A DNA stretch of 19,798 nt from Flavobacteriales bacterium UBA5871 (GTDB taxonomy: Bacteria; Bacteroidota; Bacteroidia; Flavobacteriales_D; Crocinitomicaceae). This document shows, piece by piece, positions 1 through 7,280 of the stretch (its first letter is position 1; each line of letters begins with the position of its first letter). The stretch is taken from assembly GCA_002432085.1 (NCBI GenBank), contig DJFN01000158.1, positions 18,961-38,758 of the forward strand, given 5' to 3'. A program made the translations under genes and the position numbers. The notes under the pieces are model-generated. The model was not told where the DNA came from. It searched no databases and saw only the letters and a program-made list of their open reading frames with translations.

Positions 1-434
1 ATCGTTTTGATCGTGTTCAGCACATTGACTTCGATCATTCGCATGAGCGTAAACGGGTCTTTTTCGCTTCGAACGTGTTTCAATGCAGACAGGTTCAACA
101 CGTAATCGTACCGGCCGTCTTCACGAATAAACGCATCGTAGATTTTGCTGCCGGCATCCAGCGCAAATGTGCGGAAATCACCATCGATATAGCCGTAAGT
201 ACTGCGCAGATCACGTACCAGCTCCACCAGGTTATTCTCGCTTATGTCGACAACATGCAGCTTAAGCGGATTTCGTTTGAAGATTTCCTTCACAACGGCT
301 TTTCCGATAGAGCCTGCGCCACCGATCACGAGAAAACGGCTCGTACTAACCAAAAGATCGATCTCAGACCTGTGTTTCGCGATATCTTCGGAAAACAGCT
401 CTTTTTTTCGTCCTATCAGCTCAAGTATATTCAT
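1..434 (-). CDS. CapD-like nucleotide-sugar dehydratase/epimerase, 5' part (cut by window edge)
   Basis: Only the first 144 residues are in the window; the gene continues beyond base 1. The frame starts at the ATG at 434 and stays open to the edge. After a ~30-residue lead the Rossmann nucleotide-binding motif of extended short-chain dehydrogenases appears (FLVIGGAGSIG, residues 34-44), then an acidic residue ending the second strand (VVDIS, 61-65), and LNLSALKHV (113-121), the counterpart of the AAxKHV signature of UDP-GlcNAc 4,6-dehydratases and related polysaccharide biosynthesis proteins. Members act in the cytoplasm on NDP-sugars for surface glycans. The catalytic YxxxK would lie outside the window, so dehydratase cannot be told from epimerase. 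It lies 15 bp downstream of the YfhO gene on the same strand, suggesting co-transcription. No Shine-Dalgarno sequence is visible. Confidence 0.85.
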   Translation of the reverse strand, partial: MNILELIGRKKELFSEDIAKHRSEIDLLVSTSRFLVIGGAGSIGKAVVKEIFKRNPLKLHVVDISENNLVELVRDLRSTYGYIDGDFRTFALDAGSKIYDAFIREDGRYDYVLNLSALKHVRSEKDPFTLMRMIEVNVLNTIKT

Positions 435-449
435 TACAACGATTGATCG

Positions 450-3449
450 TTACGCAGTCGTGTCCGGTTGTTTCTTTTTCTTTCTCCACTGCACGAAAAA
501 GCCTGCTGCGATGAGCAACACCAGCAGCGCACTTCCGACACGGGCAATGTTGTTCGCTTTCTGGTAACGGGTTTTATCGTAAACGAATTCGATCTTGTGA
601 TCGCCGTCCGATAATTCAACACCACGCAACAGGTAATTCACTTTACGGATCGGCGTTTCCTTACCATCTACAAAGGCTTTCCAGTCCGGATAGTAGATTT
701 CGGAAAAGACCGCCAACTGCTTGCCTTTCACATTGGCTTTGTAAACCATTCTGTTCGGCGAATACTTCACCATACGGATCGTTCCTTCACCTGAGAACTG
801 CTTCGCCGTAAGCTCTTTTGCTTCGGATTGCAGCATCACCGCTTCCTCCTGCGGCTTGAACTCGTTGGTTGCTTTCAGCGCCACCAACGGTGTGAACGAT
901 TTAGCCGTATCGAGTGACATCGTCATCATCGGCACGAGATCTGTTTTGCCGTTTACGTCCATCACCAGCATAGCTTCCATACCTTCAGTAATGCCATTAC
1001 TCAGCGGAACACTAATCGTATCGCGCCCCTGCATGAGGTATTGGAGCTTTTCACCACCATAAATGGTTGCTTCTTTCATTGGTGTCTGGTTCACCAGCAG
1101 CGTACCTTGTCCGGCATTCGTGAGCTTAAACTGTGTTCCGAGCGCACGGATTTCGTCGTTTGGCGTAGCGTATTGCTCTACGCGTTTTACCAGCCATGCA
1201 GGCCCTATTGCCGTAGGATTCGGACGTGCCATGACCGCACCATCCTGTCCCTGTTGAAGGAAGTACTTCACATTTAATATGTCGTACACCTTGTTGTTCA
1301 TTTTGGAAAGGTGGAACTCAAATATGTTATTGATATTGCGCAGTTTCGCACCATGGTAACCACCCAGCGATTTGTGGTAGTAAGACGCACGGCTGCTGCT
1401 GAATCCACCGTTGAGGTCAAATACACGGTAATTCGTATTCATATTCAAAGCTGAGAAGCGGTAGGAATTGATCAGGTTATTGCGGGCCATACCGGTGTAA
1501 CCCAGCTCATCAGCCAGCAGCTTTCCTTCTCGTACGGCTTTATCTACTTTACTTTTCAGCGCAGGATTGAGCTGCAGCTCGTTTGCAAGGATTTGCTCGT
1601 CTCCTTCATTGGTCGAAATCGGGTAAGCGGAAAGTCCGCTTTCTACCCAGTATTTGTATTCTCCGCGATCATCTTCCTGGTTGCCGAGGTAGTTATAGGA
1701 AACCGGAAGCAAATCCGCCAGCGTCAGTACCACAAGACCGCTTACAAGGATGGTCGGAGCCATTTTCGACGAGGAAAAGACAAAGAACACGAACAACAGA
1801 CCTGCCAGGAAAACAAACAAGATGGAACGGTTCATACTACTGTGGAAAATCTGCTTGCGCGCTTCTTTCACATTATCGTAATCCTTGTAGTATTTCTCTG
1901 CCTGCTGATCGGCAAATGCTGAAACCTGCTGTGGCTGTGTAATATCTACATTCAGCTGTGTTTTCGCCTGTACCGGATCGAGCTCGCGCACCTGCTGCTC
2001 AATGTTTGCCTTAATCTGGTCCATTTGGCTGCGTTCCGAAGTACTGGAATAGCCATCGCTGAGACCAACTGCTTTCACAACGATCAGGAATACAAAGAAG
2101 CCTCCCAGAGCGATCAGTAATGGTTTCTTTTTTTCACGAATATGCTCATGCTCTTTGATCAGCTGGTCAAGGAACAACACACCGATAATCGGAACGATCA
2201 TTTCCACGAGCACAAGGATCATGGTTACCGTACGGAATTTGTTATAACCAGGTACATTCTCGATAAAGAAATCCGTCAGCCCCATGAAGTTTTTCCCCCA
2301 TGAAAGCATGACTGCGAGCACTGCCACGATAAACAAAGGCCACTTAATCTTATCTCTGAGGAAGATCAATCCGAGGAAAGCCAGTAGAACGACCACCACT
2401 CCAAGGTAAACCGGCCCGGCTGTTCCCGGTTGTTCGCCCCAGTAGCTGTTGTTGCCCAAAACACTGTTGATTTCTTCGGTAGTAAGATCGCTGTTCTCAA
2501 TTTGTTCGCGGAAAGGTGAATCGGCCAGCGCCATGGTACCTCCTCCTTTTACATAAGGAGAAATGAAGGTGAACGTTTCGCCCTTGCCGTATGACCAGCT
2601 TGTAATATAGTCCTTGTCGAGACCGTTAGACTGATTGACAGCCTTCGTACCGTCCGAAGCAATCGACACGTCATTTTTACCACGAATCGTATAATTCGAG
2701 TAATTGAGTGTCATCATGATGTTTCCACTGTTTGCCATGGCAGAAATCGCATACACGGCGATCACGCTGACCGTTGTAATGGCAAAGCTTTTCAGTTTCT
2801 TGTCACGAATGGCTTCGTAGAAGAAATACAAACCCGTAAACAACAGAATGAATGAGAAATAGTAGGTAACCTGCAGGTGATTCATCGCCAGCTCGATCGT
2901 CATGAAAATACCGGAAAGTATGACTCCCCACAGCCTGTTGGTCCGGTAAGCATAAATGAAAGCACCGAATATTGCCGGCAGCATCGATACCGTAGCTGAT
3001 TTGGAAAAGTGTCCTGCCTGTATCACGATCAGCTCGTAGCTGGCGAAGGCAAATGCAATAGCGCCAACAAGTGAAACAAGCGGATTGAGACGTATCAATC
3101 GGGCAAAGACGTAAAAGCTCAGCATATGCAGCAGGACCATACTGATCGGATGAGGAATCGTCCTGTTATACCAATCGACAAGTTCCTTGAACCAGTTGCC
3201 CGGGTAAATGAGCGAGATCTGATCTGTCGGCATTCCTCCGAACATGGAATTCGTCCATAAAGCTTCATCACCGGTTTGTGTACGATAATTCTTCGCTTCA
3301 TTGCTCATTCCGATCCATTGCTCCACGTCATGTTGTTTCAACGCATACCCCTCCAGCTGCGGCTTGAAGTAAATAATGGTCAGTAACACCATAAACGCCA
3401 GAACACCTATGTGGATGAGGTTCTTCTGAAAAAATGCTTTTAGATTCAT
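450..3449 (-). CDS. YfhO-family polytopic membrane protein
   Basis: A 999-residue protein of the YfhO family. The N-terminal half is strongly hydrophobic: a first membrane segment near residues 13-30, then about ten or more further segments up to ~460, broken by a polar loop near 250-330. Another hydrophobic block lies near 545-600, followed by a long soluble region. The C-terminus carries the family hallmark around YYPDWKAFVDGKETPI, then VNYLLRGV and HKIEFVYD, and a final membrane segment (about 971-990) with a basic tail KKKKQ. Architecturally it resembles GT-C type glycosyltransferases and other large lipid-linked-sugar membrane proteins; YfhO proteins in Firmicutes have been tied to glycosylation of cell-surface polymers. 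That role here is inference, supported by the CapD-like gene 15 bp downstream. The ATG at 3449 is preceded by an AT-rich intergenic stretch shared with the divergent deacetylase gene. Confidence 0.88.
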   Translation of the reverse strand: MNLKAFFQKNLIHIGVLAFMVLLTIIYFKPQLEGYALKQHDVEQWIGMSNEAKNYRTQTGDEALWTNSMFGGMPTDQISLIYPGNWFKELVDWYNRTIPHPISMVLLHMLSFYVFARLIRLNPLVSLVGAIAFAFASYELIVIQAGHFSKSATVSMLPAIFGAFIYAYRTNRLWGVILSGIFMTIELAMNHLQVTYYFSFILLFTGLYFFYEAIRDKKLKSFAITTVSVIAVYAISAMANSGNIMMTLNYSNYTIRGKNDVSIASDGTKAVNQSNGLDKDYITSWSYGKGETFTFISPYVKGGGTMALADSPFREQIENSDLTTEEINSVLGNNSYWGEQPGTAGPVYLGVVVVLLAFLGLIFLRDKIKWPLFIVAVLAVMLSWGKNFMGLTDFFIENVPGYNKFRTVTMILVLVEMIVPIIGVLFLDQLIKEHEHIREKKKPLLIALGGFFVFLIVVKAVGLSDGYSSTSERSQMDQIKANIEQQVRELDPVQAKTQLNVDITQPQQVSAFADQQAEKYYKDYDNVKEARKQIFHSSMNRSILFVFLAGLLFVFFVFSSSKMAPTILVSGLVVLTLADLLPVSYNYLGNQEDDRGEYKYWVESGLSAYPISTNEGDEQILANELQLNPALKSKVDKAVREGKLLADELGYTGMARNNLINSYRFSALNMNTNYRVFDLNGGFSSSRASYYHKSLGGYHGAKLRNINNIFEFHLSKMNNKVYDILNVKYFLQQGQDGAVMARPNPTAIGPAWLVKRVEQYATPNDEIRALGTQFKLTNAGQGTLLVNQTPMKEATIYGGEKLQYLMQGRDTISVPLSNGITEGMEAMLVMDVNGKTDLVPMMTMSLDTAKSFTPLVALKATNEFKPQEEAVMLQSEAKELTAKQFSGEGTIRMVKYSPNRMVYKANVKGKQLAVFSEIYYPDWKAFVDGKETPIRKVNYLLRGVELSDGDHKIEFVYDKTRYQKANNIARVGSALLVLLIAAGFFVQWRKKKKQPDTTA

Positions 3450-3566
3450 AGACTTGTAAAAAAGTAGTCGAAAATAGTAAATGTTTTGCTTATGGACAGG
3501 GCGATTTTAGCATTGCAGCCAAAAACGCGATCATGCATTGGTGCGATTCCAGTTTACGGGATTGAT

Positions 3567-3574
3567 TACATTTG
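3567..3574 (+). promoter_or_regulatory. -7 promoter box TACATTTG of the deacetylase/acyltransferase operon
   Basis: TACATTTG is an exact match to TAnnTTTG, the -7 consensus of Bacteroidota housekeeping promoters. It lies 36 bp before the ATG at 3611, giving a leader of about 30 nt. A TTG at 3538-3540 is a poor -33 candidate because its spacing (26 bp) is long. The box overlaps the TTG at 3572 that would otherwise extend the deacetylase frame, which argues against that TTG as start. Confidence 0.5.
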
Positions 3575-3610
3575 TATGCGAATGCCCGAAAGGCTGTCAA
3601 ACCACAAGCC

Positions 3611-4249
3611 ATGTTGAACGACGTCCAGCGTATCCTGATTCTTGCTCCACATCCCGACGATGCCGAATTTGGCGTTGGCGGAACGATTTCCAAACTGGTA
3701 GATATGGGCAAGGAAGTCCATGTTGCCGTATTCAGTGATTGTGAAAAATCCACGCCTGCCGGCTTTCATGTGGGCGTGATCGAAGAAGAGCTGATGCAAA
3801 GCATGGCGTTTATGGGCATTCCGGAAACACAGATCCACATGCATCGCTACGAAGTGCGTCTGTTCCCGCAGCTGCGACAGGAGATCCTCGAGCGCATGAT
3901 CGAGCTCAAGCGACAAGTTCAGCCGGACCTCGTATTCCTGCCAAGCTCCAGCGATATGCACCAGGACCACGCCACGATCCACAACGAAGGCATCCGCGCG
4001 TTCAAACACCAGAATATTCTGGGCTACGAAATGCCGTGGAATAACTTCAAGTTCCAGTCCTATATGTACGTGAAGCTGGAAGAAAAGCACATCGGCAAAA
4101 AGATCGACGCGATCAATATTTACAAATCGCAGGCACATCGTCCCTACAGCGCCGACGAATTCGTGCGTTCACTGGCAACCATCCGCGGAATTCAGATCAA
4201 TACGGCTTTTGCAGAATCGTTTGAAGCCATTCGCTTAATTCATCACTGA
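3611..4249 (+). CDS. PIG-L/LmbE-family zinc N-deacetylase
   Basis: 212 residues from the ATG at 3611; the frame extends to a TTG at 3572, but a -7 promoter box overlaps that codon and the family begins close to this ATG. The metal-binding motif APHPDD (residues 12-17) follows the first beta-strand (RILIL) and supplies the His and Asp ligands and the general-base Asp; the third ligand is in MHQDH (116-120). This is the LmbE/PIG-L fold that removes acetyl from N-acetylglucosamine-containing substrates (GlcNAc-PI, mycothiol or bacillithiol precursors, chitobiose, teicoplanin-type glycosides). BshB1 (bacillithiol) is a possible identity, but the second motif is HQDH rather than HPDH and no bshA or bshC is nearby, so no symbol is given. 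The acyltransferase gene begins 2 bp after the stop, so the pair is almost certainly one transcript and may act in sequence on the same amino sugar. No signal peptide: cytoplasmic. Confidence 0.9.
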   Translation: MLNDVQRILILAPHPDDAEFGVGGTISKLVDMGKEVHVAVFSDCEKSTPAGFHVGVIEEELMQSMAFMGIPETQIHMHRYEVRLFPQLRQEILERMIELKRQVQPDLVFLPSSSDMHQDHATIHNEGIRAFKHQNILGYEMPWNNFKFQSYMYVKLEEKHIGKKIDAINIYKSQAHRPYSADEFVRSLATIRGIQINTAFAESFEAIRLIHH

Positions 4250-4251
4250 TT

Positions 4252-5172
4252 ATGGTTACGCTCGTCAAGCTTATCAGCTTCCTGGCCGCTAACGGCGGAA
4301 AGATCGTTCACCGCGGCTCGCTGTCCGACGATCACCAGATCAAAGGCCCACGCAACGGCGATCAGGCTTCATCGGATGAATTCACGTTCTTCAACACGAA
4401 AGCAGGCGATGCGGTTTATGACAAGATCGCAGCTTCGGACGCGGCACTGATCATCGTGGAAGATTCGCTCGACGATACGCGTTTTTGTTTTCCGGAAACG
4501 GCTTGTGTATTCCTGAGCCCCGACGCAAAAAAAGCGATGATGGAAGCGGCAAAAACGTATTTCCTGCGTACGCCGGCAGCGACCATTCATCCACACGCTT
4601 CCATTCACCCGGAAGCGGTTATCGGGCGCAATGCGTCCATCGGCGCAGGTGTTGTGATCGAACAGGACGTTACCATCGGCGAGTATTGTACGATCGAACC
4701 GAATGTTTACATTCAGTCGGGAACCGTCATCGGAGACCGTGTTCACATCAAAGCCAACACCGTAATCGGTGGAAACGGCTTCGGCTATGTCAAAACCGAC
4801 GACGGCTCGTTCGAGCACCTGCCGCATTTCCTTAAAGTGATCATCGAAGACGACGTTCACATCGGCAGCAATACCTGTGTCGACCGCGGCTCACTCAGCG
4901 ACACGATCATCCGCAAAGGCGTGAAAATCGATAATCTCGTACATATCGCACACAATGTTGACATCGGTGAGCACACGCTCGTGATCGCTTGTTCCATGAT
5001 CGCCGGAAGCGTGAAAATCGGCGAACAGGCCTGGATCGCGCCGGCTGCGAGCATCAAGAACGGTATTACGATCGGAAGTCATACGACTATCGGCATGTCG
5101 AGCCTCGTCCTGAAATCCGTTGAAGACGGCAAAACCGTAGCAGGCGTCCCGGCAAAAGAACTCACTAAATAA
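4252..5172 (+). CDS. LpxD-like left-handed beta-helix N-acyltransferase
   Basis: 306 residues. Residues 1-105 resemble the uridine-binding N-domain of LpxD ([14 protein letters not shown], then ALIIVE). From ~110 to 290 there are hexapeptide repeats ([IV]GxxxxI) of a left-handed parallel beta-helix, including LpxD hallmarks: IGGNGFGYV (172-180), [15 protein letters not shown] (204-218), and [13 protein letters not shown] (227-239), where the His of AHN (H234) matches the catalytic base. LpxD transfers a 3-hydroxyacyl chain from ACP to the amine of UDP-3-acyl-glucosamine in lipid A synthesis. This protein ends at [10 protein letters not shown], a C-terminus like that of acetyl-CoA-using sugar acyltransferases, and lacks the helical tail that binds acyl-ACP in E. 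coli LpxD. It may therefore be an LpxD paralogue acting on a different amino sugar. It is paired with a deacetylase, not with lpxC, lpxA or fabZ. Confidence 0.85.
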   Translation: MVTLVKLISFLAANGGKIVHRGSLSDDHQIKGPRNGDQASSDEFTFFNTKAGDAVYDKIAASDAALIIVEDSLDDTRFCFPETACVFLSPDAKKAMMEAAKTYFLRTPAATIHPHASIHPEAVIGRNASIGAGVVIEQDVTIGEYCTIEPNVYIQSGTVIGDRVHIKANTVIGGNGFGYVKTDDGSFEHLPHFLKVIIEDDVHIGSNTCVDRGSLSDTIIRKGVKIDNLVHIAHNVDIGEHTLVIACSMIAGSVKIGEQAWIAPAASIKNGITIGSHTTIGMSSLVLKSVEDGKTVAGVPAKELTK

Positions 5173-5178
5173 ATTCGC

Positions 5179-5253
5179 AATTATCAATTTGATAATTATC
5201 AAGGTGATCGAATTTGACTCCCTTGATAATTGATAATTCGCGCATTGATAATT
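5179..5253. repeat. Cluster of six inverted/direct copies of AATTATCAA
   Basis: The 9-mer AATTATCAA or its complement TTGATAATT occurs at 5179-5187 (forward), 5189-5197 (reverse), 5194-5202 (forward), 5223-5231, 5230-5238 and 5245-5253 (all reverse). The first two form a perfect 9+1+9 inverted repeat; AATTATCAAGG (5194-5204) and CCTTGATAATT (5221-5231) form an 11-bp stem around a 16-nt loop. It lies between the acyltransferase stop and the promoter of the next operon, so it may act as a transcript end. There is no clear U-tract. Confidence 0.75.
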
Positions 5254-5256
5254 GTT

Positions 5257-5289
5257 TTTGAACTTTTTCAAAAGAGCGTTGTATTTCTG
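5257..5289 (+). promoter_or_regulatory. Candidate promoter of the three-gene secreted-protein operon
   Basis: A TTTG at 5257-5260 (-33 type) is followed after 21 bp by TATTTCTG at 5282-5289, which matches TAnnTTTG at all fixed positions but one. The ATG at 5308 lies 18 bp after the box, giving a leader of roughly a dozen nucleotides. It is the only promoter-like site before the three overlapping genes. Confidence 0.4.
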
Positions 5290-5307
5290 CATACAAAACC
5301 CGTTAGT

Positions 5308-6321
5308 ATGCAACGACTGATCTGTTTAATTCTCTTTCTTCCTTCCGTATTCTTCGTGAAAGCAGAAGGAGACAATCTTACCACCCCGTCTTTCAATGTA
5401 ATTAAAAGCGAAAAAGACGCTTCCGTTCCCGCCGATAAAGCGGTTTTTCATTTTGTTTTCAAGAATCCGCTTTTTATCGCTACTCCGGGCAACTCGAACT
5501 ATCCGGTGATCATGGCCAGCTGCGATGGCAATTACATGGAAATAAAGCAGGATGACAATCTGTGGCAGGATCATACCGTCGATCCCGGCGTGCATATCTT
5601 CCAGTTTTATGCCTACACCATGAATAACCATTTCTACGAGATCTATTCCGATTCCGTGACCATTCAGCCGGGCTATCGCACCACGGTTGAGCTGAATTTC
5701 CAGGAATCGCGTGTGGAAATTATGGTCGATAAGCCGGTCGTTTATTTGTATCCCGAAACCGATCTGGAAGTTTGTACCGAAGTCAGGCCGCGTGGTGAAT
5801 TCAGCTTTACCTATCCGGTTTACGAGAATGGCTGGCACGGTGTTGCTCATCCTGACGGCAGCATGACCATCGACGGAAAGAACTATCCGTACTTGTTCTG
5901 GGACGCGAAAATGCAGATCAGTCAGTCGGATCTGAAACAGGACGAAGGATTCCTCGTTCACAAAGACAATGTCATTGCGTTCCTGGAGGAAAAGCTCACC
6001 GCGATGGGCTTCACAACGCGCGAACAAACCGATTTCATCACGTACTGGGGACCGCGACTGACGCAAAATCCGCAGGTGTTTATCCAATTCGCCTGGAACG
6101 ATGCCTGTGATCGCTTCGCCGAAATGGACGTTTATCCGCAGCCCGATCATGTGAACCGGTTGTACATTCTCTGGTCGGAAGTCGATAAACAACCCGATTT
6201 TACGATCATTCCGCAGCAGCTGCCTGTATTTGACCGTTCCGGCTTCGACGTGCTCGAATGGGGCGGCTCGGAAGTTCCTTTCCAATTCCTCGAAATCAAA
6301 TCTTTGCACACCAGCCGATGA
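5308..6321 (+). CDS. Secreted KPVIYLYPE-motif protein, copy A
   Basis: 337 residues from the ATG at 5308. I chose this ATG because it gives a clean signal peptide (MQRLICLILFLPSVFFVKAEG) and sits just after a candidate promoter; upstream in-frame sequence lies in the repeat cluster. Residues ~45-135 look like an all-beta domain ending in VDPGVHIFQFYAY and VELNFQES. The conserved module follows: KPVVYLYPETD (142-152), FTYPVYENGWHGVAHPDGS (167-185), YPYLFWDA (193-200), VIAFLEEKL (222-230), TDFITYWGPR (241-250), WNDACD (263-268), RLYILW (284-289) and LPVFDRSGFDVLEWGG (305-320). The KPVIYLYPE module recurs in many uncharacterised bacterial proteins; I know of no assigned activity. It is the first of three tandem paralogues, overlapping the next gene by ATGA. 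Probably periplasmic or surface-exposed; no lipobox is visible. Confidence 0.85.
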   Translation: MQRLICLILFLPSVFFVKAEGDNLTTPSFNVIKSEKDASVPADKAVFHFVFKNPLFIATPGNSNYPVIMASCDGNYMEIKQDDNLWQDHTVDPGVHIFQFYAYTMNNHFYEIYSDSVTIQPGYRTTVELNFQESRVEIMVDKPVVYLYPETDLEVCTEVRPRGEFSFTYPVYENGWHGVAHPDGSMTIDGKNYPYLFWDAKMQISQSDLKQDEGFLVHKDNVIAFLEEKLTAMGFTTREQTDFITYWGPRLTQNPQVFIQFAWNDACDRFAEMDVYPQPDHVNRLYILWSEVDKQPDFTIIPQQLPVFDRSGFDVLEWGGSEVPFQFLEIKSLHTSR

Positions 6322-7280
6322 AAACGCTTCTTTTCGCTTCTGCCTTTTTCTGTTCCCTGGTCAGTTGGGGAGAGTATGTTCCGGCTTACATGGTAAACTA
6401 CAGAGCTGATTCCGGTGTAGCTGCCAATGAAGGAAAAGTACTCGTAAGCTGCGATTTCAATACAAAGTCGTTGAATCAACAGCCGTTTATGCTGTATTAC
6501 GGTGTTAACGGTTCTTCGGAGGAGCGGTCGATCGAAAAAGATCACCAACTGAGCTTGGCGGTTCAGCCGGGAAAATACGTTTTCCAGTACTACGTAGACG
6601 GTTTCGAGGAAATCACCACCGACTCTGTGGAAGTAAAACCCGGTATGCTCACAATCATCGATTTGTATTTCCGAAGTGCCCGAATTCCTGTCACGGCTGA
6701 AAAACCGGTGATCTATCTCTATCCGGAAACCGATCGATCTGTCACGACAACTGTTTACCCGAATGGCTCGTTTCTGTTTACTTATCCGGTCTACGAAAAC
6801 GACTGGACAGGAATTGCTCATCCCGACGGAAGCATTTCCATCGGCGACAAAACCTATCCGTACCTGTTCTGGGAAGCGGAAATGGAACTATCGGAGGAAA
6901 TGGTAACGAATGAAACCGGTTTTCTTATTCCGGGCAGCGAAGTTGTTGCGTTCCTCGAAGAACAACTGACATATATCGGTCTCAACGATCGTGAGAGAGC
7001 TGATCTCATCACTTATTGGGGACCGCGGATGGTTGCTCACGAACAGGTGGCGATCCAGTTTGCCTGGGACGACGCCTGTGATCATTTCGCCACCCTGAAG
7101 ATCGACCCGCAGCCCGATCAGCTTCACCGTTTGTATTTGCTCTGGGCGCCTTGTGCCGATTGTTATAGCTCACTCACACCGCAAGCTCTGCCGGTATTTG
7201 ATCGCACCGGTTTCAATGTACTCGAATGGGGCGGTATCGAAGTACCTTTTACGCTGTTTAAAAACCCGTCTGAACAATGA
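6318..7280 (+). CDS. Secreted KPVIYLYPE-motif protein, copy B
   Basis: 320 residues; the ATG at 6318 overlaps the TGA of copy A (ATGA), which implies translational coupling. The signal peptide is MKTLLFASAFFCSLVSWGEY. The N-terminal domain (about 22-120) includes the QPGKYVFQYYV block and ends at VEVKPGMLTIIDLYF. The shared module starts at KPVIYLYPETD (129-139) and contains FTYPVYENDWTGIAHPDGS, YPYLFWEAEM, LITYWGPR, WDDACD, RLYLLW and LPVFDRTGFNVLEWGG. Its C-terminal half, including the W(N/D)DACD cysteine, is closest to copy A, while its N-terminal length and start (MKTLL, then a Y-x-V-[NS]-Y block) are closest to copy C. That pattern suggests serial duplication with later divergence. Function is unknown; export to the periplasm or outside is inferred from the signal sequence. 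Confidence 0.85.
   Translation: MKTLLFASAFFCSLVSWGEYVPAYMVNYRADSGVAANEGKVLVSCDFNTKSLNQQPFMLYYGVNGSSEERSIEKDHQLSLAVQPGKYVFQYYVDGFEEITTDSVEVKPGMLTIIDLYFRSARIPVTAEKPVIYLYPETDRSVTTTVYPNGSFLFTYPVYENDWTGIAHPDGSISIGDKTYPYLFWEAEMELSEEMVTNETGFLIPGSEVVAFLEEQLTYIGLNDRERADLITYWGPRMVAHEQVAIQFAWDDACDHFATLKIDPQPDQLHRLYLLWAPCADCYSSLTPQALPVFDRTGFNVLEWGGIEVPFTLFKNPSEQ

Noticed and set aside
3566..4138. Minus-strand frame of 190 codons opposite the deacetylase
   Set aside because: The deacetylase motifs HPDD and HQDH fix the coding strand.
3572..4249. BshB1 (bacillithiol) identity for the PIG-L deacetylase
   Set aside because: Possible, but no other bacillithiol gene is near and the neighbour is an amino-sugar acyltransferase, so a family-level name is safer.
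5179..5253. CRISPR array
   Set aside because: The repeats are 9-mers in mixed orientation without unique spacers of regular length, and there are no cas genes.
5326..6309. Long minus-strand open frame (327 codons) opposite secreted protein copy A
   Set aside because: The plus-strand frame has a signal peptide and is conserved in three paralogues; the antisense frame is a low-stop shadow with no recognisable domain.
6147..6821. Minus-strand frame of 224 codons opposite copies A and B
   Set aside because: It spans the overlap of two well-supported plus-strand genes and shows no family features.
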